Part shown: piece by piece, positions 11,248-22,399 of the stretch
Numbering within the stretch: position 1 is the first letter of the stretch
How the letters are laid out: the number at the start of each line of letters is the position of its first letter
Assembly: GCF_036884655.1 (NCBI RefSeq)
Contig: NC_088342.1
Coordinates: 17,609,501-17,673,500, forward strand
Direction: 5' to 3'
From: Musa acuminata AAA Group
Lineage: Eukaryota > Streptophyta > Magnoliopsida > Zingiberales > Musaceae
Length of the DNA stretch: 64,000 nucleotides
Program-made: the position numbers and the translations under genes
Notes under the pieces: generated by a model
The model's input: the letters and a program-made list of their open reading frames with translations, nothing else
Database searches by the model: none
What the model was told of the DNA's origin: nothing

Positions 11248-11683
11248 CTGCAAATGAAACACAATAGCCAATTAGGAGTTGTTTCTGACTAAAATACTGG
11301 TCCAATTCATGGTCAATAAGTAGACTGACTTCTATTTAGGAGGAAGTTTCATAAGGTATAGAAAAAAAAATTTTCTAGAGTTAAAAATTTTATGGTGGCA
11401 GATATTGACAAACTATTATATTTTGGCATAATTCTTCAACATTAAGATGCATGAAGATGGAACCATACAAATATATATATAATTGTTTTTCGTTCTTTTG
11501 CATAACAACAGAGGGGATGATCCCCCAACCTACACAATTTCTAGGCGAACTGAAATTGAAAGCTCTTCAAAGTGAATAGGTAACCCAAGAACCCAACAAC
11601 TAGGACAAGATTGCTCGACGAAGAACTATGTTGCTGGAGCACTCTATGGAACTCTAAATAAGGACTATACAACCAAAATTTAC

Positions 11684-11857
11684 CATTCTAAGTTCCTCTG
11701 GTGTAATATATCCATCTCCATCCACATCAAATTTATCAAAAGCAGCTTTACAACGTAAATGCCATTTCTCAGAATCATGTTCCTCCATCTGATGCACATG
11801 CAAAGTTGCTGCAACAAATTCAGTGAAGTCAACAAGTCCGTCGGTATTGCTATCAAT
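11684..11857 (-). CDS. Calcium-dependent protein kinase, penultimate exon (EF-hands 2 and 3)
   Basis: A 174-bp exon (58 codons) lies between the acceptor CTCTGCAG and the donor GTAAAT. It encodes EF-hand loop DSNTDGLVDFTE, the linker VAATLHVHQMEEHDSEKW and EF-hand loop DVDGDGYITPEE, ending ELRM. Both loops keep the acidic calcium ligands and the conserved Gly, so the calmodulin-like domain looks functional here. The intron to the last exon is 436 bp. Confidence 0.94.
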
Positions 11858-13743
11858 CTGCAGAGTAACATTAGCAGTCCATTCATCATCACAAAATTAA
11901 ATATATAATACTGAAGCAGAGACACTTAAATGCATTAAAATTAATGGCTATCAAAATTCATGGATCTGAAACACTGAACAAAATCTTGAATCTTCTTAAT
12001 ACCATTAGCATATAAAAGCGGAATTTTAAAAAATGAAGTGATAAATATCTTTACTACATAAGTGTATAATAATTTCAACAAGACAAATTATAGATCTCAA
12101 CTATTTCCATTGCTTCTCATAATCACAGACAAGGTGACATATTAGAGTCCTGCTTAATAAGCTATATGAGAAAGAATGCATTAGCCTGCCTATATATTAT
12201 GCAAAAGTGTGAGCAAGGAACTTTACTAGAAAGGAGATACACAAATTTTCTGGTCATCCAAGATAACCCTCAAATCTAATGATCATATTATGTATAGCTT
12301 TATGATTTTAGGCATAGGCATTGTGCTTATGCAGAAGGATCTGAAACCGCCAGCAACTGCAAGGCCTAGACAACCAGAAGCCCTCACAGTATTTGGGGTT
12401 TTCTTGGCCACAATCTTAGTTGAGAAGAATGTTTTACCTTCATCCAAACTAAAACAAAATAAATAGACCAAGGAGTAACAAAATGACATAAACAAGATGA
12501 ATCATACTTTGATGAGGGTCTATCTCTTCAAAAGAAATGTTAACTTTAACTGTTGGAAAATCCTTTTGAATCTAAAAATCATAATTCATATCACGAGACC
12601 AAACTATGATGTTTACATGGTTATATCATATATGTTGTTGAAATATGTTCAAATAATTTAATGACAAATAAATTCTGATTTTATATTTAACATCAGAAAC
12701 AATGTTTCACATGTTAGGATTCCCAAGTCATGTTTAGATTAAAAAAAATCAACTAAAGTTGACAAATTGTTTCTTTGATTGATTTATATCCATTTCGGTT
12801 CTATTCAAGAACCTATTTTTGTCTTGATCAGTAAAACACATTGATGAATGTGTAAGTTTCAAGACTATGATTGATAGCAATGTTAGGTTCTTTACATGTG
12901 TTTGAACTGGGTTCATAAGCTGCGGTTGGAGTTGGAGCATGTGATTTGTCTTATTTTGCTTACTAGTATCCGTCTTAACCTTTAGATCATTTAAATGTGA
13001 CTTATGATTTTATGAAAATATTATACAAAGAAAATTGAGGGTTAGGCAATAGGGGAAAGTCTTTTATCAAAGCTTGGAAGGCACAAACAGATAAAAAAGA
13101 GCAGCCTGGTGAACAAGGGAGATAATGTAAAACTCAAATTTTACCCTTGCAAGCATAGAGGTTTTATTCTAAAAGACTCAAAATTTGTTCACCTAGATCA
13201 TAAAATGATCAATCTTTCATAACACTAAGACCAACTATTTTATAAAGAAAAATAGATAGAGGAAAGCATCTTTCTTTTTACACAGCAAATGAAAGATTAA
13301 GGTCATGAATGTAAATTTCTATGATAAAATTAACTCTCATGGTTGACATATGTAGATGGAAGAAATAATAGGTCGAATGGTTTAGATTATTGAATAACTC
13401 ATAAATATGGCAAATAAAAGGATGCCAAAGATTTTATGCAAATAATGTGTAAAAGAAAATTAATCCAATTTTGTGTTTCTATTAAATAAATTTAACACAT
13501 TTTTCCAGATTTTCAAAGTAACATATTGTAAAACCGAACTACAGCAAGTATGCAACTATAGTGCACCATGAAAGAAGGAACGTCAAGACTAATTATATGC
13601 ATTATTTCACAGAACATTCGCCAAATAGTATGATCAGAAAGAGTAGGAGATGACAGAATCATATCCATGTGAAATGGATATAATTAAGGAAATAGGGGAG
13701 CTTGCAAACAGCACCATATGAGAATTTAAACAAACAAACTTAC
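11858..13743 (-). other. Intron of the kinase gene
   Basis: This is 1.9 kb of AT-rich DNA between two in-phase CDPK exons, with a good donor (GTAAGTTTG) at its upstream end and CTCTGCAG at its downstream end. No transposon ends or additional exons are seen inside. Short open frames such as 12,283-12,495 have no recognisable content. Confidence 0.75.
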
Positions 13744-13806
13744 AGCTTGAAGAATCTCCAGAACACGTGGTCCCTTTAATCTCCAAGGAACATCCTTGGC
13801 AAGTGC
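13744..13806 (-). CDS. Calcium-dependent protein kinase, 63-bp exon (junction of EF-hands 1 and 2)
   Basis: A 21-codon exon, from ALAKDVPWRL to VLEILQA, is bounded by an acceptor ending GACAG and the donor GTAAGT. It is the known CDPK segment between EF-hand 1 and EF-hand 2. With the two downstream exons it gives 132 C-terminal residues. The exon that should precede it (EF-hand 1 plus autoinhibitory segment) and all kinase-domain exons were not found anywhere to the right in this window. The next element is the retrotransposon at 14,533. Confidence 0.9.
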
Positions 13807-14532
13807 CTGTCAAAACAAACATCATTAGGACATTTAGTGTGAAAAATAAAACTGTATACAATTTTAAATTAAATCCCAAAGCCAAAGAGAAGTACCACAT
13901 CATTTTCACAATGCACACATATGTTCACAGTAGCAAAAAGAGAGAACATCAAGGTAAATAAATTGAGAAAAAGAATACAAGGGTCATGAGTGAGGATAGA
14001 GAATGTAAACTAAGGATATATGTTAAAAGATATAAATGCTACCCAACCAAGCCATTATAGTCCACAAATAGGAGATGTACACACGGAGGAGCAAATATAA
14101 CATAGAACAAGGAACTAGTGCTTAAAATTGTTGACCAGTACAGTGCATTGACAGAGGAGTTTCAGCCTTAAATCTTCCTTCCTAAGCACAAGCTTATTTC
14201 TTTGCACCAATCCAATGCTTCATTTGAAGAAAAAACAATTACAGAAGTTCATAAGCACCACAATATGCTACAGTTAAAATCACAACAAAAGTAGGTTATG
14301 AACAAAGTCTAGTTTATCCACAGATTGAAATATTTGATACAATACCCCAAATAGTCCCATATCAAAATAATATGGCTAGATAAGCCTCTACATACCATTA
14401 ACTTCAACTTAAGAATTTTAAGCCACATGGTTGTAGGCTCATCAAGTCAATGAGTTTGTTTCATGTCAAACCAATAGTGACAAGTGATATCAAAGCAACC
14501 AGTAGTCACGGTGAGGGGGCCAAGTAGGAAAG
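13807..14532 (-). other. Intron or flank upstream of the last recognised kinase exon
   Basis: No exon-like peptide or transposon was recognised between the acceptor at 13,806 and the LTR start at 14,533. The last five bases, GAAAG, are the target-site duplication of element E1. The sequence resumes at 19,782 (GAAAT). This should be intron of the kinase gene, if the gene is intact. Confidence 0.55.
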
Positions 14533-14926
14533 TGTTAGAACCCTTGCAGATTCTAAACTTGGGGTTGATCTCTTTAGGAGATCGGCCTCCTTGGAACTCT
14601 ATAGCAGTTCCTCCCTCCAAGTTGCTGCTCAAAGGCTGCAGAAAAGATTCATCTATTGCTTATCAAAAGAGGAGGAATACATGGCTATTTATAGGGTTTC
14701 TAAACCCTAACTCCTAATAGGACTCCTACTCAAGACTCCTACTTCTAACCAACTCCTAATAGGACTTTTACTCAAGACTCCTATTCCTTTACAACTCCTA
14801 ATTCATCTCTAAGAAATAACCTCCTAACTCTAGCCAGCCTCTTCACCTCTTTAATAGGGGTCGGCTTAGGTAGGTTTTACATGAATGTTCCTCTCAATTA
14901 GGACTCTCCTAGCTAGAGTCCTAACA
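14533..14926 (-). repeat. E1 3' LTR (subfamily A)
   Basis: A 394-bp LTR with TG/CA ends, adjoined inside by the purine-rich tract (plus strand GACCCGCCCACTTC). It contains the telobox/TATA core and the terminal hairpin TAGGACTCT-N7-AGAGTCCTA common to the family. Confidence 0.93.
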
Positions 14927-14943
14927 GACCCGCCCACTTCAAA

Positions 14944-16938
14944 TTAGCCTTGTCCTTGAAATTTGATTTTCAAGTCATCATAGTTCTCCCAAGTGGCATC
15001 TTCTGTTGGTAGGTTCACCCACTGTATTAGCACTTTAGTAGTGGGTCGTCGTCGTCGAGTCATGATCCGTCGATCAATAATGGCACTTGGCTGGGTCTGG
15101 AGTTCTCCTTGGATAGTCATATTTGGTGGGTAGCTTTGGGCTGTCTCCAAGCACCTATTTATAACTTTTGTCTGGCCGTTGATTTGTGGGTGATATGCCG
15201 TACTCCTTTTCAATTTAGTACCCTGCATATGAAATAACTTTGTCCAAAATCTGCTCGTGAAGATGCAAATAGAATTTATCATAAGTACAATGCGTCCCTT
15301 ATAGTGTAATTCTTTTGAGTCCCAATTATAATGAGCCACCGAGCTTGGTGCTTCCTCCAATTTTTTTATAATCTTACTAGTCTCTGAATCTTCCTGCCAT
15401 TCCATCTTAGTATCCTCAAGGAAGTCGCTGGTCGGAAGTGAAATGGCCGAAACTTCAGCTTGCTCGGGTAGCTGCGAAAGCGCATCTGCAAGAACATTCT
15501 CTTTCCCCTTTTTGTAAGTTATTTCATAATCAAATCCAAGAAGTTTTGTTACCCATTTTTGCTGCTCAGGGGATGATATCTTTCGCTCCAAAAAGTACTT
15601 GAGGCTTTTATGGTCGGTTTTAATTTGAAAAAGTCGACCAATCAAGTAGGGTCTCCACCTCGTTGTTGCGCGCACAATGGCGAGCATCTCCTTATCATAT
15701 GTTGACTTATTTTGATGGGAGGGAGATAATGCCTTGCTAGTGTATGCGAGTGGTCGACCATCTTACATGAGAATGGCTCCAATTCCGACTCCAGATGCGT
15801 CGGCCTCAATAATGAAGGGTCGGTTGAAATGTGGTAGTGTTAGCACCGGCGTCGTCGTCATGGCTACCTTAAGTTTGTCGAAGGCAGTGGAGGCTCTGTC
15901 TAACCATTGGAAGACATCTTTTTCCAGTAAGAAAGTAAGTGGTGCATTGATCTTTCCATAGTTTTTCACGAACTTACGATAGTAACCTGTTAAACCCAAA
16001 AAGCCATGTAGCAATTTTATATTCCTCGGGGTAGGCCAGTTTTGCATTGCTTCAATTTTGAAGGGGTCCACTGTCACACCTTCCTCTGATATGATATGCC
16101 CAAGATATTCCACCTTCTGTTGAAGAAAGCAAAAATTCGTAGTGGTTGTTGTGTGTTCAAAAGGTGGTTTTCGATATGTCTTCTTCGCACACTCATATTT
16201 GATGATACCCAGATCAAAGGTCCAGCTTTGTGAAGATTTGTGCTCCCTTTCATCTAGCAATTCATCTGCTATTGGAATAAGGTATTTGTCCTTGATGGTT
16301 CTGCCATTGGGAGTTCGGTAATCAACGCATATTCGCCATGTTCCGTCCTTCTTGCGTACAAGTAGCACCGGTGAAGAATAGAGATTGCAACTTGACCGAA
16401 TAACTCCTGTTTTGAGCATCTCTTTTACAATCCTTTCTATTTCATCCTTCTGGAGATGTAGATATTGATATGGTCGAGTATTTGCTGGAGGTTTGCTTGG
16501 AAGAATCGTTATATAATGATCATGCCGACGGGTAAGAGGTAGGTTGTACGGTTCGTCAAATATATCTGAAAATTCAGCAAGCAAAGGAAGTAGGTTTGGA
16601 TCTTCAAATTCTATTGGCTCTCCCTTAGTTTGCTGCTCAAGTTGTACCAAAAATCTGCTGCATGCTTTATGCAAAACCTTCTCTATTTGTTCTGTGCAAA
16701 TCGTCGTTACGTCGCCCCTATGTTTCCCGTTCAGTATCACCTGTTTCTCCTTACTGTAAAATTTCATAATTAGTTGCATAAAATTCCAAGAAATATCAAC
16801 TAATGTCGTCAACCATTTAATTATGAGTATGGCCTCATGATCATTAAGAGGGAGAAGGAAGAAATATGCAATTATCTCTTGGTAAGGCCTCATGATCAGC
16901 AACAGTTTCACTTGCGGGCGCCTACGATCATACTTCAA
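14944..16938 (-). pseudogene. E1 pol: damaged RT, RNase H, damaged integrase, chromodomain-like tail
   Basis: The upstream part (15,763-16,938) reads through the RT start (FEDPNLLPLLAEFSDIF, VLLVRKKDGTWRICVDYR), then an out-of-frame block beginning REHKSSQSW, then [27 protein letters not shown] and the RNase H start IIEADASGVGIGAIL. A stop follows. The downstream part (14,944-15,687) has RNase H KTDHKSLKY and KGKENVLADALS, then integrase residue HYKGRIVL joined to CIFTSRFWTKLF, the Glu-bearing segment, and VLIQWVNLPTEDATWENY. The YxDD box, the integrase HHCC zinc domain and at least its first catalytic Asp are absent. In the alternative frame the RT arginine codons CGA have become TGA. Confidence 0.92.
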
Positions 16939-16989
16939 AATCCATCCATCGGCGACCTAAACGTCAAACCTATTGCAATTCTCGATAGG

Positions 16990-18117
16990 TAAGGCCATCT
17001 GTATAGTAACCTTACTGTTTAGAAATTTATTAGTCCTGCCCGTGTCGATAAGAACAGTGATCGGTTGTTGTTTGAGAAGGCCTCCAACTTTCACGGGTTT
17101 CAGTAGCCGGCTAGTGTATGTACCGTAACTTCGGTCGGTTGTGGCTCTTCTTCTGCATCTTCTTCTTCATGTTCAAGGCTCTCTTCTGGATGTTCAACGA
17201 CCTCTTCTTGTATTAGTTCAATCATAAGAAGTCTCCCTTTACTACAGCGATGCTCACGGCTCCACGGCTCGTCACAATGCCAACATAACCCCTTCGCATA
17301 TCGCTCCCGAAGCTCTTCTCTCGTTAACCTCTTTGGTGTAGGGACTTGGTCGATAGTAGGGGGGGATGAGGGCTTCAATATTACTGGTTGAGGAGCGACC
17401 CTAGTCCTCTGAGCTTCATGGTTCAATTGCTCCTCTTGATGTCGTGCGAAAGAGATGGCTGCCATAAGCGTATATGGTTGTCACGCTTTAACTTCTTCTC
17501 GGATCTCTGGCTTCAAGCCCTCAATGAAGGTCCTCAATAGCTGTTTTTGAGACCAATCACGAGTTTGATTAGATAACCTTTCAAACCTGGTTTGGTACTC
17601 CTGAATGGTAGATGTTTGTCGGATCTTTGCTAGTTGTCCGTCAATATTCTCGTAATCGGTTGGTTTAAAGCGGATCAGCAGTCCTTCTTTGAATTGTCGC
17701 CATGAAAGGACTCCATAAGTATGTTCAAACCAGTCAAACCACTGTATAGCATCCCCTTTAAGATGTATAGCTGCAATTTTCACCATAGATGCATCCGCGA
17801 TTTTATGGTACCGAAAATATCGCTCCGCGTGCGAGATCCAACCTATCGGGTCTTCTTCTTCCCATCTAGGGAAGTCCACTCTCATGGAAGTCATATCTTT
17901 GGGCTTGGTGCGATTGGGCAAAGCTCTCTCCTTGATGTGATTTCTTCGGGCTTAGTGGTCGGCCCAATCTGAGTTCGGTAAAGAGCGTCCGAATCTTATC
18001 CTTCATTCGTGCCTCGAAGGCTTCGAATTTAGCATTGATTACCTCCTCAGATGCCATAGTATATGCCGTCAAATCTGTAAAGTTAAGATCTCTCTTTTGT
18101 TGTCGGGTTAAAGGCAT
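16990..18117 (-). pseudogene. E1 gag-protease, frameshifted
   Basis: Gag starts MPLTRQQKRD at 18,117. It includes the coiled, charged N-terminus, the capsid-type segment WEEEDPIGWISHAERYF and ..GDAIQWFDWFEHTYG, FIEGLKPEI, the zinc knuckle CWHCDEPWSREHRC (CX2C-X7-H-X-C, typical of gypsy Gag) and a Glu-rich linker. The protease motif VLIDTG follows. Breaks: a frameshift near 17,900, TGA in place of an Arg codon at about 17,481, a stop at 17,100. Gag would package RNA into virus-like particles, and the protease would mature it. This copy cannot make the intact protein. Confidence 0.92.
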
Positions 18118-18687
18118 GTATTGGTTGAGAGAGGTGATGGTCGAAAGGGTTGGTAGATTGGTGGATGTAGGCTACGATTTAGGCTTGTTTTGTGGCTATT
18201 TTGGGTGCAGTTTGAGGGTGTGGTTTGGTGGAGTTTTAGGGCTGTAGATGAAAGTTTCGGATCTGTGGTAGATGGTAGCAAAGGTTTGATAGAAATAAGT
18301 GGAAGTTGTAGCAAGTTTGTGCTGTCTTGTAAGAGTAGAATTGTCGTCGAAGAAACAACGGTTTCTCGACGTAATTTCCACCAAAAACTTGAGAGAATTG
18401 AGGAGGGAATTGATAGCAAAATCACAGTTTATATGACAGCAAGGATATCTAATTTAATCAAGAAAATTTCGGCAGTATAACAACAAGGAAATTGGTGCAA
18501 GTTGCGATTGCAGAATTCTCGTCGAAAAATTTCAGCGGGTTACGACGAAAATTTGCAGCAACATAAAATCGTTTTTAGAAATGAATTTCTTAATAGATCA
18601 ATCTCAGATGGAAGCCAAGATGATCTATGAAGTGTATAAGAAATTTCATTCAAAAAAGATTGCAAATAGATGGGTTAAGGCAACAAT

Positions 18688-19068
18688 ATGCGGCTGAAAT
18701 TTTCTGCAACACAGATTTTTAGGTATAGCAGATTGGACATAAAAGATCAGTGGTTTATATTGAGAATTTTTTGATAAACCAAAGGGAAATCCGCTGTTAG
18801 GAAGTGTCAAAGCTATCATAAAAATTTCGTAAAGATTTGGATAGAAACAACGTAGTATCAAGATAAAAAAATAGTGCTATGCGGCTGAAATTTTACAGTG
18901 CAGATTTTTAAGTATAGCAGATTAGATGTAAAATATCAATGGTTTATATTGAGAATTTTTGACAAAACCAAAGGAAAATCTGCTGTTAGGAAGTGTCAAA
19001 GATGTTATAAAAATTTCGTAGAAATTTGGATAGAAAAAACATAGTAGCAAGATCAAACAGACGGTGCT
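18688..19068 (-). repeat. E1 leader: two tandem ~190-bp units
   Basis: Units start at the plus-strand phrase ATGCGGCTGAAATTTT at about 18,688 and 18,879, with a third partial start (ATACGGTTGGAATT) at 19,069, giving a period of 190-191 bp. Each unit holds GTATAGCAGATTRGA, GGTTTATATTGAGAATTTTT, CTGTTAGGAAGTGTCAAAG and ATAAAAATTTCGTA. The array lies between the primer site and gag, in the untranslated leader. Confidence 0.87.
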
Positions 19069-19387
19069 ATACGGTTGGAATTCTGCAATGTATCTTTCGT
19101 CGTAGAGATAAAAACTTTATGACGAAAAGTTTATGCAGAAATATAAGAATAGCTTTTTTGGGATTTTCAAATAAGGATAACTAAATTGCAGCAGCAGTAA
19201 GGTAGAAAACCAGAACCTATTGCAATTCACAGGGAGATCAAAGGATGATCCGTGGTGGTGGAGATGACAGCGGAATTTGGCAACGATCTCTTAAGCAATT
19301 GTGGGAATTGCTTCGGGTGGTTGTGGAGGGTTGATGGATGGCTGTGGAAGGGCAGCGAGACGCCAAGAACGCTGCTCTGATACCAAG

Positions 19388-19781
19388 TGTTAGAACCCTT
19401 GCAGATTCTAAACTTGGGGTTGATCTCTTTAGGGGATCGGCCTCCTTGGAACTCTATAGGGGTTCCTCCCTCCAAGTTGCTGTTCAAAGGCTGCAGAAAA
19501 GATTCATCTATTGCTTATCAAAAGAGGAGGAATACATGGCTATTTATAGGGTTTCTAAACCCTAACTCCTAATAGGACTCCTAATCAAGACTCCTACTTC
19601 TAACCAACTCCTAATAGGACTCCTACTCAAGACTCTTATTCCTTTACAACTCCTAATTCTTCTCTAAGAAACAACCTCCTAACCCTAGCCGGCCTCTTCA
19701 CCTCTTTAATAGGGGTCGGCTTAGGTAGGTTTTACATGAATGTTCCTTCCAATTAGGACTCTCCTAGCTAGAGTCCTAACA
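19388..19781 (-). repeat. E1 5' LTR (subfamily A)
   Basis: This 394-bp LTR pairs with the one at 14,533. Directly inside it (lower coordinates) is the reverse complement of the tRNA-iMet primer site, GCTCTGATACCA. Confidence 0.93.
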
Positions 19782-20064
19782 GAAATAGGCATTTAGATAA
19801 GAGTTAGTTTTATCCTATCAATCCCTTTTTTTAACGCAACACTAAACCTGATATTTTATTCCACTATACTTTTAAAGGGTGGCTAATGCATGAGCGTCTT
19901 GCCTATGTGTGGTCAACGGAAGATCACTCTATAATTATTCTACTCCATTAGACTTTAGCTTACTAATTAATTGGCTATGTACCAGCCTATACTAAAGCTC
20001 AACATTCCCATAACCAGCTAACCAGGTCTAAAAAACTAATCAAACCGGTATATACAATAATAAC

Positions 20065-21720
20065 AACAAGGTCATATATGTCCCAACTATTTTGAGACAA
20101 CTACATTAATTTTTTGCCACCATTAAGATCTATAAAAAGTCATATGTTTAGTCAAGGATTGCCTTTTCGCGTACTGGACCTATTTCGGCAATTTGTCAAA
20201 CCGGTACATACTAGTCTATATCGATGTACCAAGTCCGAGTTCGGTGAGGAAGAAAAAGAGGGAGAAGAGGAAAGGACAGTGGAGGAACAGAGGGAGGAAG
20301 GAAGATGGAAGAAGGAAGAAGAAAAAAAAGTGTAGAAAGAAGAAGAAATAAGAGGAAAAGAGTAACGGCAACAACAACAACGAAGCAGTAGTGGCGAGGA
20401 AACGGAAGCATCGAAACTACAGCACACAATGGCAAGGAAGCATCGAAGCAGCAATGGCGAAGCAATGACAATGAGGTGACGACATCTTACACAAGAAAAG
20501 GGCAAGCGTTCGCAAGCCCTAATCTTTTTTATTTTTATAATGCTGATTTGGACAAGGCCCCATCATTTTAAAATTTTTCTATTATTTTAATTGGACCAGC
20601 CGAAACGAGTTGATCTACGTATCAACCCATGCTCGGACTGATATGTACCACACATACCGTACCGTTTTGGGTGATACAACATACATTGTGTTTAGTTAAG
20701 AGCATTTAAATAAAGTAGTTTCTATTAAAGTCTTTTTAGGTATTCCTCTAGCTTTCCTCGTAAATAATCATTTCACCTCTTTTGACTACCATATATGTAG
20801 GTCTCCCGAGCATATGTCCATACCATTTTAAGCAATTCTCTCTTATTTTATCCTCTTTTAAAGAGGTACCTAATATTTCACAAATAAAAATACTTTTTCC
20901 TATCTTTCCTAATAATTCCTCAACATTCATTTCAACAACACTTCCCTAATAATTCCTATAAATTCATCTCAAAAACATAAATTTTTATTCATGTTTTTTA
21001 AAAGTACGACACTCGGATCCAGAAAGTATTGTTGGTCTAGCAACTATCTTATAAATTTTTTCTTTTAATCACAAAGGGTACCTAATGATCACACAAGACT
21101 TCTAATGCTCCTTGTCATTTTAATCATTATGATCTTATTGAATAATTGGTCCAAGATACCTAAAGATTTAAATTAAAAGAATTTCTAGCCCATAGTATTA
21201 CTAAAATTACACCTCATATATTTAGTCTTAGTCTTAATCTAATACCTTTAATTTCTAAGAATTGCCTTCATAACTAAAGTTTTTAATTAATTTCATTTAA
21301 GCTCTTATGAGCTAAGATAATATTTTCAACAAATAACATACACCAGGGATGTCTATCTTGTGAATGACTAGTAAGTTCATTCATTATCAATGTGAAAAGC
21401 TACTGACTTAATACAAATTGTTGATATAATCCTATAGTAATAAGAAACTCACTAGATACACTTTCTATAGTTCTAACACTAGTAACTATATCATTATACA
21501 TATCCTTAATAATATTAATATAATTAGTAGATATATCTTTCCTTTTTAAAATCCATCATAATAAATCTCTAGAATTTCTATCATAGGATTTCTCTAAATC
21601 AATAAAAACCATATGCAAATATTTTTTTATCTCTATATTTTTTCATTAATCATCTTAATAAATAAATAGCTTATATTGTTGATCTTATATGCATCAAACC
21701 AATCAAATCAGTACATATGA
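20065..21720 (-). mobile_element. Decayed RTE-type LINE, reverse transcriptase and 3' end
   Basis: On the minus strand, with many breaks, the peptide blocks are LLWWILKRKDISTNYINIIKD, MYNDIVTSVRT, LFTLIMNEL, PWCMLFVENIIL (the RT catalytic FADD box decayed to FVEN) and, at 20,748-20,930, DKIRENCLKWYGHMLGRP. This is the order of plant RTE-clade LINE reverse transcriptases. The 3' end at about 20,065 has a TTG/TTA-type simple tail on the minus strand, as RTE elements do. It is split by the MITE at 20,153-20,688. The 5' end is not determined. Confidence 0.75.
20153..20688. mobile_element. hAT-like MITE with perfect 8-bp target duplication
   Basis: The 536-bp insertion begins CAAGGATTGC and ends ..CATACATTG. 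It is flanked on both sides by TGTTTAGT (20,145-20,152 and 20,689-20,696). An 8-bp duplication with CA-GG type ends indicates the hAT superfamily. The interior carries GGTAC/GTACC motifs near both ends and a purine-rich core (AAGAAAAAGAGGGAGAAGAG). It encodes no transposase. Open frames at 20,114-20,505 on both strands are its low-complexity core. Confidence 0.8.
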
Positions 21721-22087
21721 TCCAATATTTAATGATCTAATAAAGCACTAGTAGTGAAGCATTTAGCTTGATATTATTAGGTACACAGCTTTTTATTATT
21801 TTTCCAATGATACAGACTTATATATTATTTGATATCTAACTATCCAAACAATTTGATGCATTGTCTAAGCTAGTATTCAATTAGTATTTAAAATCTTGCC
21901 TTCAACCTCAAGGGTCTCAAATGCCACAAAAACTTGGGTTACAATCAACAGGTAAATGTTTTTTCCATTGATTTTGACTTATTCGTCTGTTGCACAATAT
22001 AGTCAAAACATCGAAGCACATAGAAGACTTAGATAAGGTATAACATTAACGAGTATTTGAACTTCAAATGAACATTGAGATACTTAC
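21721..22087. other. AT-rich DNA without recognised content
   Basis: The sequence lies between the LINE relic and the candidate exon. No open frame or repeat match was recognised. If the exon is real this is part of its downstream intron. Confidence 0.4.
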
Positions 22088-22209
22088 CTGTGGATATCAA
22101 GAATGCTTCCATAGCCATTTGATATGAAATGTTGATATATTATTTCACACAAAGAAAGCAGTTCTATGGCACTTTGCTGTAGAACTTGTTTAACAGAATG
22201 CTGATTTTC
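22088..22209 (-). CDS. Candidate lone exon of an unidentified gene
   Basis: A 122-bp segment is bounded on the minus strand by a convincing acceptor (T-rich tract, then ATTCAATAG) and a perfect donor (CACAG then GTAAGTAT). Exactly one of three frames is open, from ENQHSVKQVLQQ to NGYGSILDIH, and it looks like a helical globular protein segment. I do not recognise the family, and it does not match CDPK sequence. Flanking exons are not seen, and element E2 begins 190 bp away. It may be part of a gene taken apart by transposons. Confidence 0.45.
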
Positions 22210-22399
22210 CTATTGAATCACACAAAAACCAAAGCATGTCTTTTTATTCTGGTAATTAAGTGTAGTATTTAGTATTTACTACTACAAAGCAGAAAGCAGT
22301 GGCCAATACTTCTAGAAATTCTAAGTTAATTACAACTTATCAGTACTATCAGTACTATCATAGCCGATAACAGTGAATAGATTTATTACCTGGTAATCA

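Larger units (their letters stand above)
14533..19781 (-). mobile_element. E1: non-autonomous Ty3/gypsy chromovirus, subfamily A, full length
   Basis: This is a 5,249-bp element with two 394-bp LTRs. In plus-strand view they begin TGTTAGAACCC and end GTCCTAACA. It is flanked by GAAAG on the left and GAAAT on the right, a 5-bp target duplication with one change. Minus-strand order is LTR, methionine-tRNA primer site (reverse complement GCTCTGATACCA just left of the right LTR), 1.3-kb leader, gag, protease, damaged RT, RNase H, damaged integrase with chromodomain-like tail, purine tract, LTR. It sits just upstream of the CDPK exons in the same orientation. Confidence 0.93.

Noticed and set aside
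18688..19068. Tandem array considered as satellite DNA or CRISPR-like repeats
   Set aside because: The ~190-bp units have no unique spacers and occur only in the leader of one retroelement family in a plant genome.
22088..22209. Missing kinase exon of the CDPK gene
   Set aside because: The peptide has none of the kinase or EF-hand motifs expected upstream of the 63-bp exon.
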